Shown: piece after piece, positions 7,504 through 15,805 of the stretch
Position numbering within the stretch: the stretch's first letter is position 1
How the letters are laid out: each line of letters opens with the position of its first letter
Assembly (NCBI GenBank): GCA_017828835.1
Contig: JAGAEK010000103.1
Coordinates: 1 to 22,633, forward strand
DNA: 22,633 nt
Source of the DNA: Oscillospiraceae bacterium
GTDB taxonomy: Bacteria; Bacillota; Clostridia; Oscillospirales; Ruminococcaceae
Reading direction: 5' to 3'
Program-made: the position numbers and the translations under genes
The notes under the pieces: generated by a model
Database searches by the model: none
What the model was told of the DNA's origin: nothing
The model's input: the letters and a program-made list of their open reading frames with translations, nothing else

Positions 7504-7941
7504 TTATTTATTTTCGAGAGCCATGATCTGAGCGACTCTGCGTGCGTGACGGCCGCCCTCGAACTGAGTGTTGAGGAATACTTTGACGAGCTCTATCGCG
7601 AGCCCTTTTCCGACGACGCGCTCACCGAGACAAAGAACGTTTGCGTCGTTGTGCAGGCGGGTAGCCATTGCGGAAAAATAGTCGCTGCATGCGGCTGCGC
7701 GGATACCGTGTATTTTGTTTGCCGCCATCGACATTCCGATACCGGTCCCGCAGCACAGTATACCTTTGTCGCATTCACCGGAAATGATCCCGTTGCATGC
7801 AGCTTCGGCGTATATGGCGTAATCGGTCGAAGATCTGTCGAAACAACCGTAATCACGGTATTCGATATTTTCGGATTTAAGATATTCAATAACGGCTTCT
7901 TTGAGATCGAAGCCGGCGTGGTCGCTTCCCAGAGCAATCAT
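7504..7941 (-). CDS. rpiB: Ribose 5-phosphate isomerase B
   Basis: A 145-residue RpiB/LacAB family isomerase interconverting ribose 5-phosphate and ribulose 5-phosphate in the non-oxidative pentose phosphate pathway. It opens with MIALGSDHAGFDLK, has the active-site cysteine C64 and anion loop in CCGTGIGMS (63-71), and H98 in TRLHNDANVL. The ATG at 7941 has AGGAGG nine bases upstream. An upstream in-frame extension to 8052 would run deep into tsaB and adds no family sequence, so it is rejected. The related allose isomerase activity cannot be excluded. Confidence 0.95.
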   Translation of the reverse strand: MIALGSDHAGFDLKEAVIEYLKSENIEYRDYGCFDRSSTDYAIYAEAACNGIISGECDKGILCCGTGIGMSMAANKIHGIRAAACSDYFSAMATRLHNDANVLCLGERVVGKGLAIELVKVFLNTQFEGGRHARRVAQIMALENK

Positions 7942-7960
7942 AATAAAAAGCCTCCTGAAA

Positions 7961-8683
7961 TTATTTGTCAGCAGTTTTATCCGCCGTTTTTTTAAGCAGT
8001 TCTCTTTCCGCCTGGGGCAGTCGGAGATAGCTGAGAGAAAGTTCTCCGGCACAGACGGAAGATGTTTTCAGAGATTCCGCACAGCGGCACACGCCGTACC
8101 CGCTCTGAAAACGAAGGTGGGGAGGAGCGAGAAATACGTTATCTCTGTTTTTGCCAATAGTATTGTAACACAATTCCGCTCCGTCTCCAACAAAAAATAC
8201 GGGTTTGTCATAATTTTTGAGCATTTTTTCGAGTTCGGAAAGGGGAATTGCAATATCATCGCTTATTCTTGAGATACCGAAACCGGTTTTGCCGTACGAC
8301 GCGTCAAAAAGCGCGGTATAGACCTGAGAACAGCGGGCGTCCATAACGGCGCACACGATCCCTTTGAATCCGAGCAGATTATAGGCGAGCGATTCGAGAG
8401 AAGAGACGCCGATACAGGGTTTGTTCAGAGAGTAGGCGAGTCCTTTGACTGCCGCGGACGATATTCTGAGACCGGTAAAGGAGCCCGGACCGCTGAATAC
8501 GGCAAAAAGCTCTATATCGGAGAGTTGGATCTTCGCGTTTTTCAAAAGCCCGTCTATAAGAGGCAGCAATGTTTGACTGTGGGTGAGGGGAACGTTGAGT
8601 TGAGCCTGCGCAAGAACTTTTTCACCGCTGTAAACGCAGGCGGCAGCGGATTTTGCGGAAGAATCAATACCCAATATCGTCAA
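7961..8683 (-). CDS. tsaB: tRNA threonylcarbamoyladenosine synthesis protein TsaB (YeaZ)
   Basis: TsaB is the non-catalytic partner of TsaD in making the t6A37 modification of ANN-decoding tRNAs, working with the ATPase TsaE. The N-terminus TILGIDSSAKS and the FSGPGSFTGLRISSA segment (about residues 63-77) are diagnostic; the length of about 240 is normal. Start choice: an ATG at 8692 directly abuts AAAGGAG (8693-8699) with no spacing, while the in-frame TTG at 8683 has nine bases and gives the usual family N-terminus, so TTG is preferred. It overlaps the end of tsaE by 20 bases, the usual tsaE-tsaB order. tsaC and tsaD are not in the window, and rpiB sits where rimI often follows. Confidence 0.93.
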   Translation of the reverse strand: MTILGIDSSAKSAAACVYSGEKVLAQAQLNVPLTHSQTLLPLIDGLLKNAKIQLSDIELFAVFSGPGSFTGLRISSAAVKGLAYSLNKPCIGVSSLESLAYNLLGFKGIVCAVMDARCSQVYTALFDASYGKTGFGISRISDDIAIPLSELEKMLKNYDKPVFFVGDGAELCYNTIGKNRDNVFLAPPHLRFQSGYGVCRCAESLKTSSVCAGELSLSYLRLPQAERELLKKTADKTADK

Positions 8684-9131
8684 ATCGGCCATCTCCTTTC
8701 AGTGTAATGATACGTTTATCGGGAGCGCTGTCGATATTATCGAAATCGCGTGTGATATCGATAAATATTGTGTTTTCGGGCGGATATTCCGAAATGTTTT
8801 CGCTCCATTCAACGACCAGAACGGCACCCGAATCCAGAAAATCGAAAAATCCGGTCGAATAAAGAGAATCAAATCCCGAGATCCTGTACATATCGAAATG
8901 ATATATCGGAAATTTCGATTCCGGAGAAACGTATTCGTTAATTATCGCAAAAGTGGGGCTGTAAACTGTTCCGGGATAGCCAAAGGCCGCGGCGATACCT
9001 TTAGTGAATTCGGTTTTGCCCGCGCCGAGCGTTCCGGTGAACGCGATCACGTCGCCGCCGGATAATTTTGACGCGATTTTTTTTGCAAAATCCCGCGTAT
9101 CGTCAGGTGAATTTGAAACAAATCGAAGCAT
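8664..9131 (-). CDS. tsaE: tRNA threonylcarbamoyladenosine synthesis ATPase TsaE
   Basis: A 155-residue P-loop ATPase that drives the t6A synthesis cycle of TsaB-TsaD. The Walker A motif GTLGAGKT is at 33-40, followed by SPTFAIINEY, HFDMYRI and VVEWSEN, the usual order in this family. The ATG at 9131 has GAGG nine bases upstream. It begins 15 bases after the fhs stop and overlaps tsaB at its 3' end. Confidence 0.95.
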   Translation of the reverse strand: MLRFVSNSPDDTRDFAKKIASKLSGGDVIAFTGTLGAGKTEFTKGIAAAFGYPGTVYSPTFAIINEYVSPESKFPIYHFDMYRISGFDSLYSTGFFDFLDSGAVLVVEWSENISEYPPENTIFIDITRDFDNIDSAPDKRIITLKGDGRFDDIGY

Positions 9132-9146
9132 TTAGCCTTACCTCTG

Positions 9147-10811
9147 TTAAAACAGTCCGGAAATATTTCCGTCGTCGTCGATATCTATGCCGCAGGCAGC
9201 GGGTACTTTCGGAAGTCCGGGAAGAGTCATGATATCCCCGGCAAGCGCGACGACGAAACCGGCGCCCGAAGACACTCTTACGTCTTTTATCGTTATTTCA
9301 AATCCGGTCGGACGTCCGAGAAGTTTTGCGTTATCCGAAAGAGAATACTGTGTTTTGGCGATACATACGGGCAATGCGGATTTTCCGATAGAAGTGATAT
9401 CGGCGATAGCTTTTTCGGCTGCCGGCGAATAAGACACTGAAGCAGCGCCGTAGATCTCGCGGGCGATCGTTTCGATTTTTTCTTTGATCGAGAGATCAAG
9501 AGAGTAGAGAGGTTTGAAATCGGAAGGAGTTTCACAAAGCTTTGAGACCTTGTCGGCGAGTTCGAGAGCACCGATTCCGCCTTTTGAAAACACTTCAGAC
9601 AGAGCGTATTCGGCGCCGTTTGCACGGCAGTAATTTGAAATTTCTTCAAGTTCGGCGTCGGTATCGGAACCGAATCTGTTTATCGCAACTATCGCCGGGA
9701 TACCGAATTTTTTCATATTTTCAATATGTTTGCCGAGGTTTTGAAGTCCTTTTTTGAGTGCGTCGAGATTTTCGACGGAGGTTTCAGTCTTCGGAACACC
9801 GCCGTTATATTTGAGCGCGCGCACGGTCGCGACTATGACTACGGCAGACGGTTTTAGTCCGGAAAGACGGCATTTTATATCGAAGAATTTTTCGGCACCG
9901 AGATCGGAACCGAAGCCAGCTTCGGTTATACAGTAATCTGCGAGTTTTAACGCGAGTTTCGTAGCTCTGACGGAGTTACAGCCGTGGGCGATATTCGCGA
10001 AAGGACCTCCGTGCATAAGAGCGGGGGTATTTTCAAGAGTTTGAACGAGGTTGGGTTTTATCGCGTCTTTGAGCAGTACGGCAAGAGCGCCCTCCATACC
10101 GAGTTCGCGGCAGTAAACGGGAGCGCCTGAGTAAGTAAATCCGACAAGTATATCTCCGAGACGTTTTTTGAGATCGGAAATATTTTCGCAAAGACAGATT
10201 ATCGCCATTATTTCGCTTGCGGCGGTGATAATGAATCCGGCTTCACGGGTGATACCGCCGTTTTTGCCTCCGAGGCCGATGACGATATTTCTCAAAGCGC
10301 GTTCGTTCATATCGATACAACGAGCGAATATTATGCGTTTCGGATCGATGCCGAGAGCATTACCCTGATGGATATGGTTGTCTATTGCGGCACAAAGAAG
10401 ATTGTTTGCGGCGGTAACGGCATGGATATCACCGGTAAAATGAAGGTTGATGTCTTCCATGGGTACGACTTGAGCGTATCCGCCGCCGGCGGCGCCTCCT
10501 TTAACTCCGAAAACAGGACCTAAAGACGGTTCGCGGAGAGCGATCACGGCGTTTCGTCCGGATTTTACCATAGCTTGTCCGAGACCGACGGTCGTTGTGG
10601 TTTTTCCTTCGCCTGCCGGAGTCGGATTTATGGCGGTGACGAGAATAAGCTTTCCGTCCGGCTTGTTCTGGAGACGTTTGAAAACTGAGTCGGAAATTTT
10701 GGCTTTATAAGTTCCGTATAGCTCAAGTTCATTTGCAGATATTCCGAGTTTTTCGGCAATTTCGGCTATAGGAAGCATTTTTGCGTTTTGGGCTATCTCT
10801 ATGTCTGTCAA
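9147..10811 (-). CDS. fhs: Formate--tetrahydrofolate ligase
   Basis: ATP-dependent synthesis of 10-formyl-tetrahydrofolate from formate, supplying purine synthesis and, in acetogens, the methyl branch of the Wood-Ljungdahl pathway. 554 residues, the normal length. The P-loop-like TPAGEGKTTTT is at about 64-74, and REPSLGPVFGVKGGAAGGG is also present. The usual start MTDIEIAQ corresponds to TTG at 10811, with AAAGG (10822-10826) ten bases upstream. The frame opens six codons earlier with another TTG (10829), but that one has no ribosome binding site. First gene of the eight-gene leftward operon. No other folate-pathway gene is present, so acetogenesis cannot be claimed. Confidence 0.96.
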   Translation of the reverse strand: MTDIEIAQNAKMLPIAEIAEKLGISANELELYGTYKAKISDSVFKRLQNKPDGKLILVTAINPTPAGEGKTTTTVGLGQAMVKSGRNAVIALREPSLGPVFGVKGGAAGGGYAQVVPMEDINLHFTGDIHAVTAANNLLCAAIDNHIHQGNALGIDPKRIIFARCIDMNERALRNIVIGLGGKNGGITREAGFIITAASEIMAIICLCENISDLKKRLGDILVGFTYSGAPVYCRELGMEGALAVLLKDAIKPNLVQTLENTPALMHGGPFANIAHGCNSVRATKLALKLADYCITEAGFGSDLGAEKFFDIKCRLSGLKPSAVVIVATVRALKYNGGVPKTETSVENLDALKKGLQNLGKHIENMKKFGIPAIVAINRFGSDTDAELEEISNYCRANGAEYALSEVFSKGGIGALELADKVSKLCETPSDFKPLYSLDLSIKEKIETIAREIYGAASVSYSPAAEKAIADITSIGKSALPVCIAKTQYSLSDNAKLLGRPTGFEITIKDVRVSSGAGFVVALAGDIMTLPGLPKVPAACGIDIDDDGNISGLF

Positions 10812-10845
10812 AATATCAAAACCTTTCAAATATACTTATTCTGTA

Positions 10846-10880
10846 ATTATAACACAATTATAATATAAAATAAAGAAAAT
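10846..10880 (-). promoter_or_regulatory. Possible promoter region of the fhs operon
   Basis: Two overlapping TATAAT boxes on the minus strand (10846-10851 and 10857-10862) in a very AT-rich gap, 35-46 bases before the fhs TTG start. No clear TTGACA-like -35 was found at the right distance, so this is only a -10 call. Confidence 0.4.
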
Positions 10881-10899
10881 ATAAAAAAAATATATTTTA

Positions 10900-10928
10900 T
10901 TGAATATACGTTGCAAAAGTGATAGAAT
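10900..10928 (+). promoter_or_regulatory. Sigma-A promoter of the RodA/FtsW-family gene
   Basis: TTGAAT (10900-10905), a 17-base spacer and TAGAAT (10923-10928), about 26 bases before the TTG start at 10955. It is divergent from the fhs promoter region. Confidence 0.55.
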
Positions 10929-10954
10929 TATAATACGGGATGGAGGTGAGACGG

Positions 10955-12085
10955 TTGGCTAAGAAAATATTTGCAGCTATCGGAAGATACATAAAAAAAT
11001 TAGACAAAATACTTTTGTTGATGTGTCTTGCATGTTCGGCGATAAGCTTGATATTGCTGAAGACCATGTACGATTCCGATATGCCGCGCGTATATTCAAG
11101 GACCTTAAAAGTCCAGATATTGGCGGTATGTATAGGCGTGGTAGTCGCAATAATAGTGTCGCTTTTTGATTATCATTTTCTTGCAAAACTATGGAAACTT
11201 CATCTTCCGATTTCGATCGCACTTGTTGCGCTGACGTTCTTTATAGGGCTCGGAAGAGCGGGAGCGGATGACAGAGCCTGGATAAATCTTCCGATGGGGC
11301 TTACGCTTCAACCGTCCGAGATACTGAAATTGAGTTTTATACTTTCCTTTGCGCTGCATCTTGAAAACGTCAGAGATAAGATCAATTCTCCGTTAACGCT
11401 GCTGACGCTCGGCGTTCACGCCGCCATACCGGTCGTACTGGTCAGGCTCCAGGGCGACGACGGAACGATGCTGATATTTATCTTTATCATAGTAAGTATG
11501 CTTTTTGCCGCAGGGCTTTCCTGGAAATATTTAGTCGGAGGTATAGTGGCGATAGGCGCGGCGTCGCCGCTGATATGGAAATACGTTTTGACCGCAGACC
11601 AGCGAGCCAGATTTGCAATAACTTATAATCTTGAATCCGATCCGCTCGGACAGGGTTATCAGCAGCTCGAAGGACTTACCGCGATAGGAAGAGGCTCGGT
11701 TTTGGGAAAAGGATTTGCTCAGGAGAGTTACTGGTGGACTCCGGAAATACACAACGATTTTATTTTTGCGTTTGCGGGCGAGGTACTCGGACTTGTCGGC
11801 GCTATAGGGATAATAGTGTTGCTCTTCGGGATATCGGTCAAACTTATAATAAGTGCAGTCAAAGCAAAAGACGGTCTCGGAGCGTATATTTGTATCGGCA
11901 TCTGCGCTATGTTCACTTTCCAGACGATATTGAACATAGGAATGTGTCTGAGCGTTTTGCCGGTAATAGGCGTTACTCTTCCGCTGATAAGCGCGGGCGG
12001 TACGTCGGTGGTAACGATGTACGCGGGATTGGGGCTTGCTCTCGGAGTGCATTCTCACAGAGAAAAATCGATGTTCGACCGATAA
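10955..12085 (+). CDS. SEDS-family peptidoglycan polymerase, RodA/FtsW/SpoVE type
   Basis: A polytopic (about ten membrane segments) SEDS glycosyltransferase that polymerises lipid II with a class B penicillin-binding protein. About 376 residues. The family motifs are RAWINLPMGLTLQPSEILK and PEIHNDFIFAFAGEVLG; the Asp of HNDFIF (about D268) aligns with the catalytic Asp of RodA (D262 in E. coli). The C-terminal PLISAGGTSVV is also characteristic. GGAGG at 10942-10946 is eight bases before the TTG at 10955. The in-frame ATG at 10940 overlaps that ribosome binding site and has none of its own, so TTG is preferred. The sequence looks closer to RodA than to FtsW, but no mre genes lie nearby. A single-gene unit ending at the shared palindromic terminator. 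Confidence 0.9.
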   Translation: MAKKIFAAIGRYIKKLDKILLLMCLACSAISLILLKTMYDSDMPRVYSRTLKVQILAVCIGVVVAIIVSLFDYHFLAKLWKLHLPISIALVALTFFIGLGRAGADDRAWINLPMGLTLQPSEILKLSFILSFALHLENVRDKINSPLTLLTLGVHAAIPVVLVRLQGDDGTMLIFIFIIVSMLFAAGLSWKYLVGGIVAIGAASPLIWKYVLTADQRARFAITYNLESDPLGQGYQQLEGLTAIGRGSVLGKGFAQESYWWTPEIHNDFIFAFAGEVLGLVGAIGIIVLLFGISVKLIISAVKAKDGLGAYICIGICAMFTFQTILNIGMCLSVLPVIGVTLPLISAGGTSVVTMYAGLGLALGVHSHREKSMFDR

Positions 12086-12101
12086 AAAAAGACAAAAAAA
12101 T

Positions 12102-12140
12102 AAAAGGTTTGAAGAAAATATTTTCTTCAAACCTTTTTTT
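12102..12140. terminator. Bidirectional terminator between the SEDS gene and hppA
   Basis: A perfect 36-base inverted repeat (12102-12119 with 12120-12137) including AAGGTTTGAAG and CTTCAAACCTT. It is followed by seven T on the plus strand, and by TTTTATTTTTTTG on the minus strand. It lies 16 bases after the SEDS gene stop and 11 bases after the hppA stop, so it can end both converging transcripts. Confidence 0.9.
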
Positions 12141-12148
12141 GATACGGA

Positions 12149-14254
12149 TTACAAAAGATGGATATGCATTGTAAACGCTGCAAATACGATGGATACGATC
12201 GAGATAAGTTTTATAAGTATGTTTATCGCGGGACCGGAAGTATCTTTGAAAGGATCTCCGACGGTATCGCCGACAACGGCGGCCTTATGGCGGTCGCTTC
12301 CTTTACCGTGAGCGGTGTCTTTTTCGATATACTTTTTAGCGTTATCCCAAGCTCCGCCTGAGTTGGACATCATTATCGCGAGCGCAAATCCCGTGATCGT
12401 AAGTCCGCAAAGCATTCCGGCAACTCCGTTGACGCCGAGCAAAACTCCGACGAGTATGGGCGAAACAACGGCGATAACGGCAGGCAGCAGCATCTGTTTT
12501 TGAGCCGATTTAGTGCAAATGTCAACACAGGAAGCGTAATCGGGATCGGCGGTGCCTTCCATGATACCGGGTATCGATTTGAATTGACGGCGTACTTCAA
12601 GAGCAATACTGTGAGCGGCGCGTCCTACGGCTCCCATGGTCAGAGAAGAGAAGAGGAAGGGGAGCATTGCGCCGACGAAAAGACCGATAAGCGTCGTTGG
12701 ATTCGTGATACTCAGATCGATCGTATAAGAAGGATCGATGATCTTTATCTGATCAAGATACGACACTATCAAAGCCAGTGCCGTGAGAGCCGCGGAGCCG
12801 ATGGCAAAACCTTTTCCGGTAGCGGCTGTCGTGTTTCCGAGAGAGTCGAGAGCGTCGGTGCGTTCACGAACTTCTTCTCCGAGACCCGCCATTTCTGCAA
12901 TACCTCCGGCATTATCGGCAACCGGACCGTAAGCATCGGTCGCGAGTGTGATACTCAAAGTCGAAAGCATTCCGACTGCGGAGATCGCAACTCCGAACAA
13001 ACCCATAGCCATATTGACTCCGTCTGCCGAACGACCGGCGAGGTAGAAGCTGATAAGAACTGAAGCGCCGACGATTATTACGGGTATTGCGGTTGATCTC
13101 ATTCCGAGTCCGAGACCGTTTATTATAATCGTAGCCGCACCGGTTTCAGAAGAATCGGAGAGCTTTCTGGTCGGAGAATAAGTATCGGAAGTGTAATATT
13201 CCGTGAAAAATCCTATGATATTGCCTGCGACGAGGCCGGAAAGTATCGCGAAAAACACGCCGATATTTTCAGCGCCGAGGATCATACGGACGAGGAAATA
13301 CGAAGCGACGGGAATGATCACGCTTGAAATGTAGGTACCTCTGCGAAGAGCGCCGAGAAGAGAACGCTGATCGGCGTTTTCTTTTGTTTTAACGAAGAGA
13401 GAACCGATTATGGAAGCGACGACGCCGACTGCGGAAAGTATCATCGGAAGAGCAAATCCGGCAACTCCGAGGCCTGCCGATACGGCGAGAGCCGCGGCGG
13501 AAAGTCTTGCGCCGGAGAACGATTCATAAAGGTCGGCACCCATTCCGGCAACGTCACCGACGTTATCACCGACGTTATCGGCGATGACCGCGGGGTTTCT
13601 CGGGTCGTCCTCGGGAATACCGGTCTCGACTTTACCGACGATATCTGCGCCTACGTCAGCGGCCTTAGTGAAGATACCTCCGCCGACTCTGGCAAACAGC
13701 GCCATACAGGAAGCTCCGATACCGAAGGTTACCATTGCCGAAGAGATCGCGACTATGCGCTCTGCCTCAGAAACTATATTGATATGAGTGTAATACCAAT
13801 TCAAAAGGATGTACCAAAGTCCGGTATCGAGCAACCCGAGACCGACGACGACGAATCCCATAACGGAACCCGCCGAAAAAGCAACTTTGAGTCCCGAATT
13901 GAGACTTTCTTTGGCTGCCCATGCGGTACGCGCATTCGAAGCGGTCGCGATCCTCATTCCGAAAAATCCGGCAAGACCTGAGAAAACTCCGCCGGTGAGG
14001 AAAGCGAACGGAACGAACATATTCAGTAATTTAAACAAAGACAGTACCAAAAGAACTACGAACATTATAGCGAAAAAAATAGCTACTCCGCGGTATTGTC
14101 TGCGAAGATAAGCTTTTGCTCCGGTCCTTATGGATTCGGATATCTTTTTCATTTTGTCCGTTCCTTCAGGATATTTTTTGATTTTGATTGCGTTGATCAC
14201 AGCATATAAAAGTGCTGCAACGGCTCCGAGCAAAGAAAACAGCATTAACGTCAT
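12149..14254 (-). CDS. hppA: Membrane-bound ion-pumping pyrophosphatase, probably K+-dependent
   Basis: A 701-residue, about 16-helix integral membrane pyrophosphatase that couples PPi hydrolysis to H+ and/or Na+ export. The hydrolytic site is clear: DVGADIVGKVE (200-210) and DNVGDNVGD (226-234), plus the second Asp cluster ATDAYGPVADNAGG (about 438-451). The segment GNTTAATGKG (473-482) has Ala where K+-independent enzymes have Lys, which points to the K+-dependent class; all known Na+ pumps are in that class, but H+ versus Na+ cannot be settled by eye. The ATG at 14254 has GGGAGG seven bases upstream; a GTG five codons earlier overlaps that ribosome binding site and is rejected. It has its own promoter and a shared terminator. 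Confidence 0.95.
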   Translation of the reverse strand: MTLMLFSLLGAVAALLYAVINAIKIKKYPEGTDKMKKISESIRTGAKAYLRRQYRGVAIFFAIMFVVLLVLSLFKLLNMFVPFAFLTGGVFSGLAGFFGMRIATASNARTAWAAKESLNSGLKVAFSAGSVMGFVVVGLGLLDTGLWYILLNWYYTHINIVSEAERIVAISSAMVTFGIGASCMALFARVGGGIFTKAADVGADIVGKVETGIPEDDPRNPAVIADNVGDNVGDVAGMGADLYESFSGARLSAAALAVSAGLGVAGFALPMILSAVGVVASIIGSLFVKTKENADQRSLLGALRRGTYISSVIIPVASYFLVRMILGAENIGVFFAILSGLVAGNIIGFFTEYYTSDTYSPTRKLSDSSETGAATIIINGLGLGMRSTAIPVIIVGASVLISFYLAGRSADGVNMAMGLFGVAISAVGMLSTLSITLATDAYGPVADNAGGIAEMAGLGEEVRERTDALDSLGNTTAATGKGFAIGSAALTALALIVSYLDQIKIIDPSYTIDLSITNPTTLIGLFVGAMLPFLFSSLTMGAVGRAAHSIALEVRRQFKSIPGIMEGTADPDYASCVDICTKSAQKQMLLPAVIAVVSPILVGVLLGVNGVAGMLCGLTITGFALAIMMSNSGGAWDNAKKYIEKDTAHGKGSDRHKAAVVGDTVGDPFKDTSGPAINILIKLISIVSIVFAAFTMHIHLL

Positions 14255-14281
14255 GAAATAACCTCCCACAAAAGATAACTT

Positions 14282-14309
14282 ATTATAACATATAAAAAAT
14301 TTTTTTCAA
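14282..14309 (-). promoter_or_regulatory. Sigma-A promoter of hppA
   Basis: On the minus strand TTGAAA (14304-14309), a 16-base A/T-tract spacer and a consensus TATAAT (14282-14287), giving a leader of about 20 bases. The rest of the gap up to the MFS gene (14310-14449) is AT-rich, with only a weak 7-bp hairpin (14374-14389, T-rich on the minus strand) that might end the upstream MFS transcript. Confidence 0.75.
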
Positions 14310-14449
14310 CACACAAAAAGCAATTATTGCGCAAATAGACATAATTTTGTCATAATTTATAAACGAAAGAACAAAAAATGTCCATTTTTATTTTTAAATG
14401 TTGCAATAATGTTATAAAACAAGAGACAATATAACAGTTACGGCAGAAC

Positions 14450-15775
14450 TCAAACCGCGGAAGCGGATGATTTTTTGATCGTACGCGATACGTTGACTGC
14501 GATCAGCGCGGTGATTATCTCGAAGAACGATTCGATAAACAGAAGGATCTGCGCGGGATAAAACGTCGTACCGAACATCGTTATAAGGCGATCCCCGAAA
14601 GCGGATACGATGAGCGTCCCGAACATAACTCCGAAAAAGTTCGACAAGCTGGAGATTATCGTGAAGAAAGAGATATAATATGTCCTGTCGGTTTCGGGAA
14701 GCTGAATAAACGCCATATTTGCAACGGTTATCGAAACGCCGACGCCGAGAATGTGCTGAAGTATGCGCACGGTCAGCATCAGCCAGGTATAGTTTTGCGA
14801 GTTCACGAAAGCGTAGACGAACGAGGTCGGAGCCCAAAGAATTTGAGCGACCGCGAAGGTGTAAAGCCAACCGCGGCGGCTTATCATTCCTTTCCAGAAT
14901 TTCGAGAAGATGAAAAAGAAAAGAAAATATGCGGCATTTATACCGCTTATAAACGTGTATTTTACTCCGGCGTCGTTAAGAAGATAATATGAATGTGCGG
15001 AAGTCGACATCGTCGTTGAGAAGGTCCTTGCGAAAACGACCGCCATGACAAGGATGAAAGGTTTATATTTGAACGGGATCCTGAAGATATCCAGGACCTT
15101 GAAATTTTCGGAGGTGTGTAAGTAAGGATACTCTTTCGGCAAAGAGAGTATCACTACGTCGACCAAAGCGAGGAAGTAGGCGATATATCTGAGGATCGAG
15201 ATTATTTCGAGCTGGTGTCCGGACGCGCTGAGCGAGTCTGAGATGATCCCCGAAACGACGACGACGATACCGGTGATCATATTGCAGAAGAAGTGCTGCA
15301 AAGTAAAATAGTCGGCGCGGACGTCGTCGGGCAGGAAATTGACCTGCCAGGAGGAATATCCGGAAGAACAGAACGAGTTTACGATACCCGATATAAAAAC
15401 GATGACCGCAAAGCAGATAACTTTTATTTTAGTATCGCTGACAAATACCGGTAAAAGCGTTATCCCGAGCACGTTAAGAGTATAATAAAAAAGTTTTGCA
15501 AAGGCAAGTATCCAGCGTCTTTTACGGAAACGTTCGAGTATCGTCGGAGCAAATATGCAAAAGATGCTCGCGATATACGGAATGAACGAGATTATTCCGA
15601 CGTTGACGATATTGATATTGTTGCCGATCATGAAACCGGTATAAAAAATACCGCTGGTCAGATTGGTGATTATTCCGGCTATTACGGCAGAAGAAAGCAT
15701 ACTGCATCTGCCTTTTGATTCATCGGAAGAAAAGTTTATGATTGAAGAAAACGACTTACTTAACGAACGTGTCAT
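14450..15775 (-). CDS. Major facilitator superfamily transporter, substrate unknown
   Basis: A 441-residue polytopic protein with about 12 hydrophobic segments between residues 25 and 435. It has a basic/polar N-terminal tail (SLSKSF, SDESKGRC), a charged ERFRKRRW loop after TM2 in the position of the MFS loop 2-3 motif, and a longer central cytoplasmic loop near residues 213-235 separating two six-helix halves. Drug export or sugar uptake are both possible; no substrate-specific motif was recognised. GAGG lies seven bases before the ATG at 15775. It follows the DMT-family gene by 30 bases and is probably its operon partner. Confidence 0.8.
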   Translation of the reverse strand: MTRSLSKSFSSIINFSSDESKGRCSMLSSAVIAGIITNLTSGIFYTGFMIGNNINIVNVGIISFIPYIASIFCIFAPTILERFRKRRWILAFAKLFYYTLNVLGITLLPVFVSDTKIKVICFAVIVFISGIVNSFCSSGYSSWQVNFLPDDVRADYFTLQHFFCNMITGIVVVVSGIISDSLSASGHQLEIISILRYIAYFLALVDVVILSLPKEYPYLHTSENFKVLDIFRIPFKYKPFILVMAVVFARTFSTTMSTSAHSYYLLNDAGVKYTFISGINAAYFLFFFIFSKFWKGMISRRGWLYTFAVAQILWAPTSFVYAFVNSQNYTWLMLTVRILQHILGVGVSITVANMAFIQLPETDRTYYISFFTIISSLSNFFGVMFGTLIVSAFGDRLITMFGTTFYPAQILLFIESFFEIITALIAVNVSRTIKKSSASAV

Positions 15776-15805
15776 ATTTTTGCCTCGTATGTAAAATTTC
15801 AGAAT

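Noticed and set aside
9147..10811. Claim of a Wood-Ljungdahl acetogen based on fhs
   Set aside because: fhs is common in non-acetogenic Bacillota for purine and one-carbon metabolism, and no CO dehydrogenase/acetyl-CoA synthase or folD/metF genes are present.
12500..13063. A 187-codon plus-strand frame inside hppA, with others at 11531-12130 and 7435-7995
   Set aside because: Shadows of hppA, the SEDS gene and rpiB, with Arg/Ser-rich nonsense sequences and no start signals.
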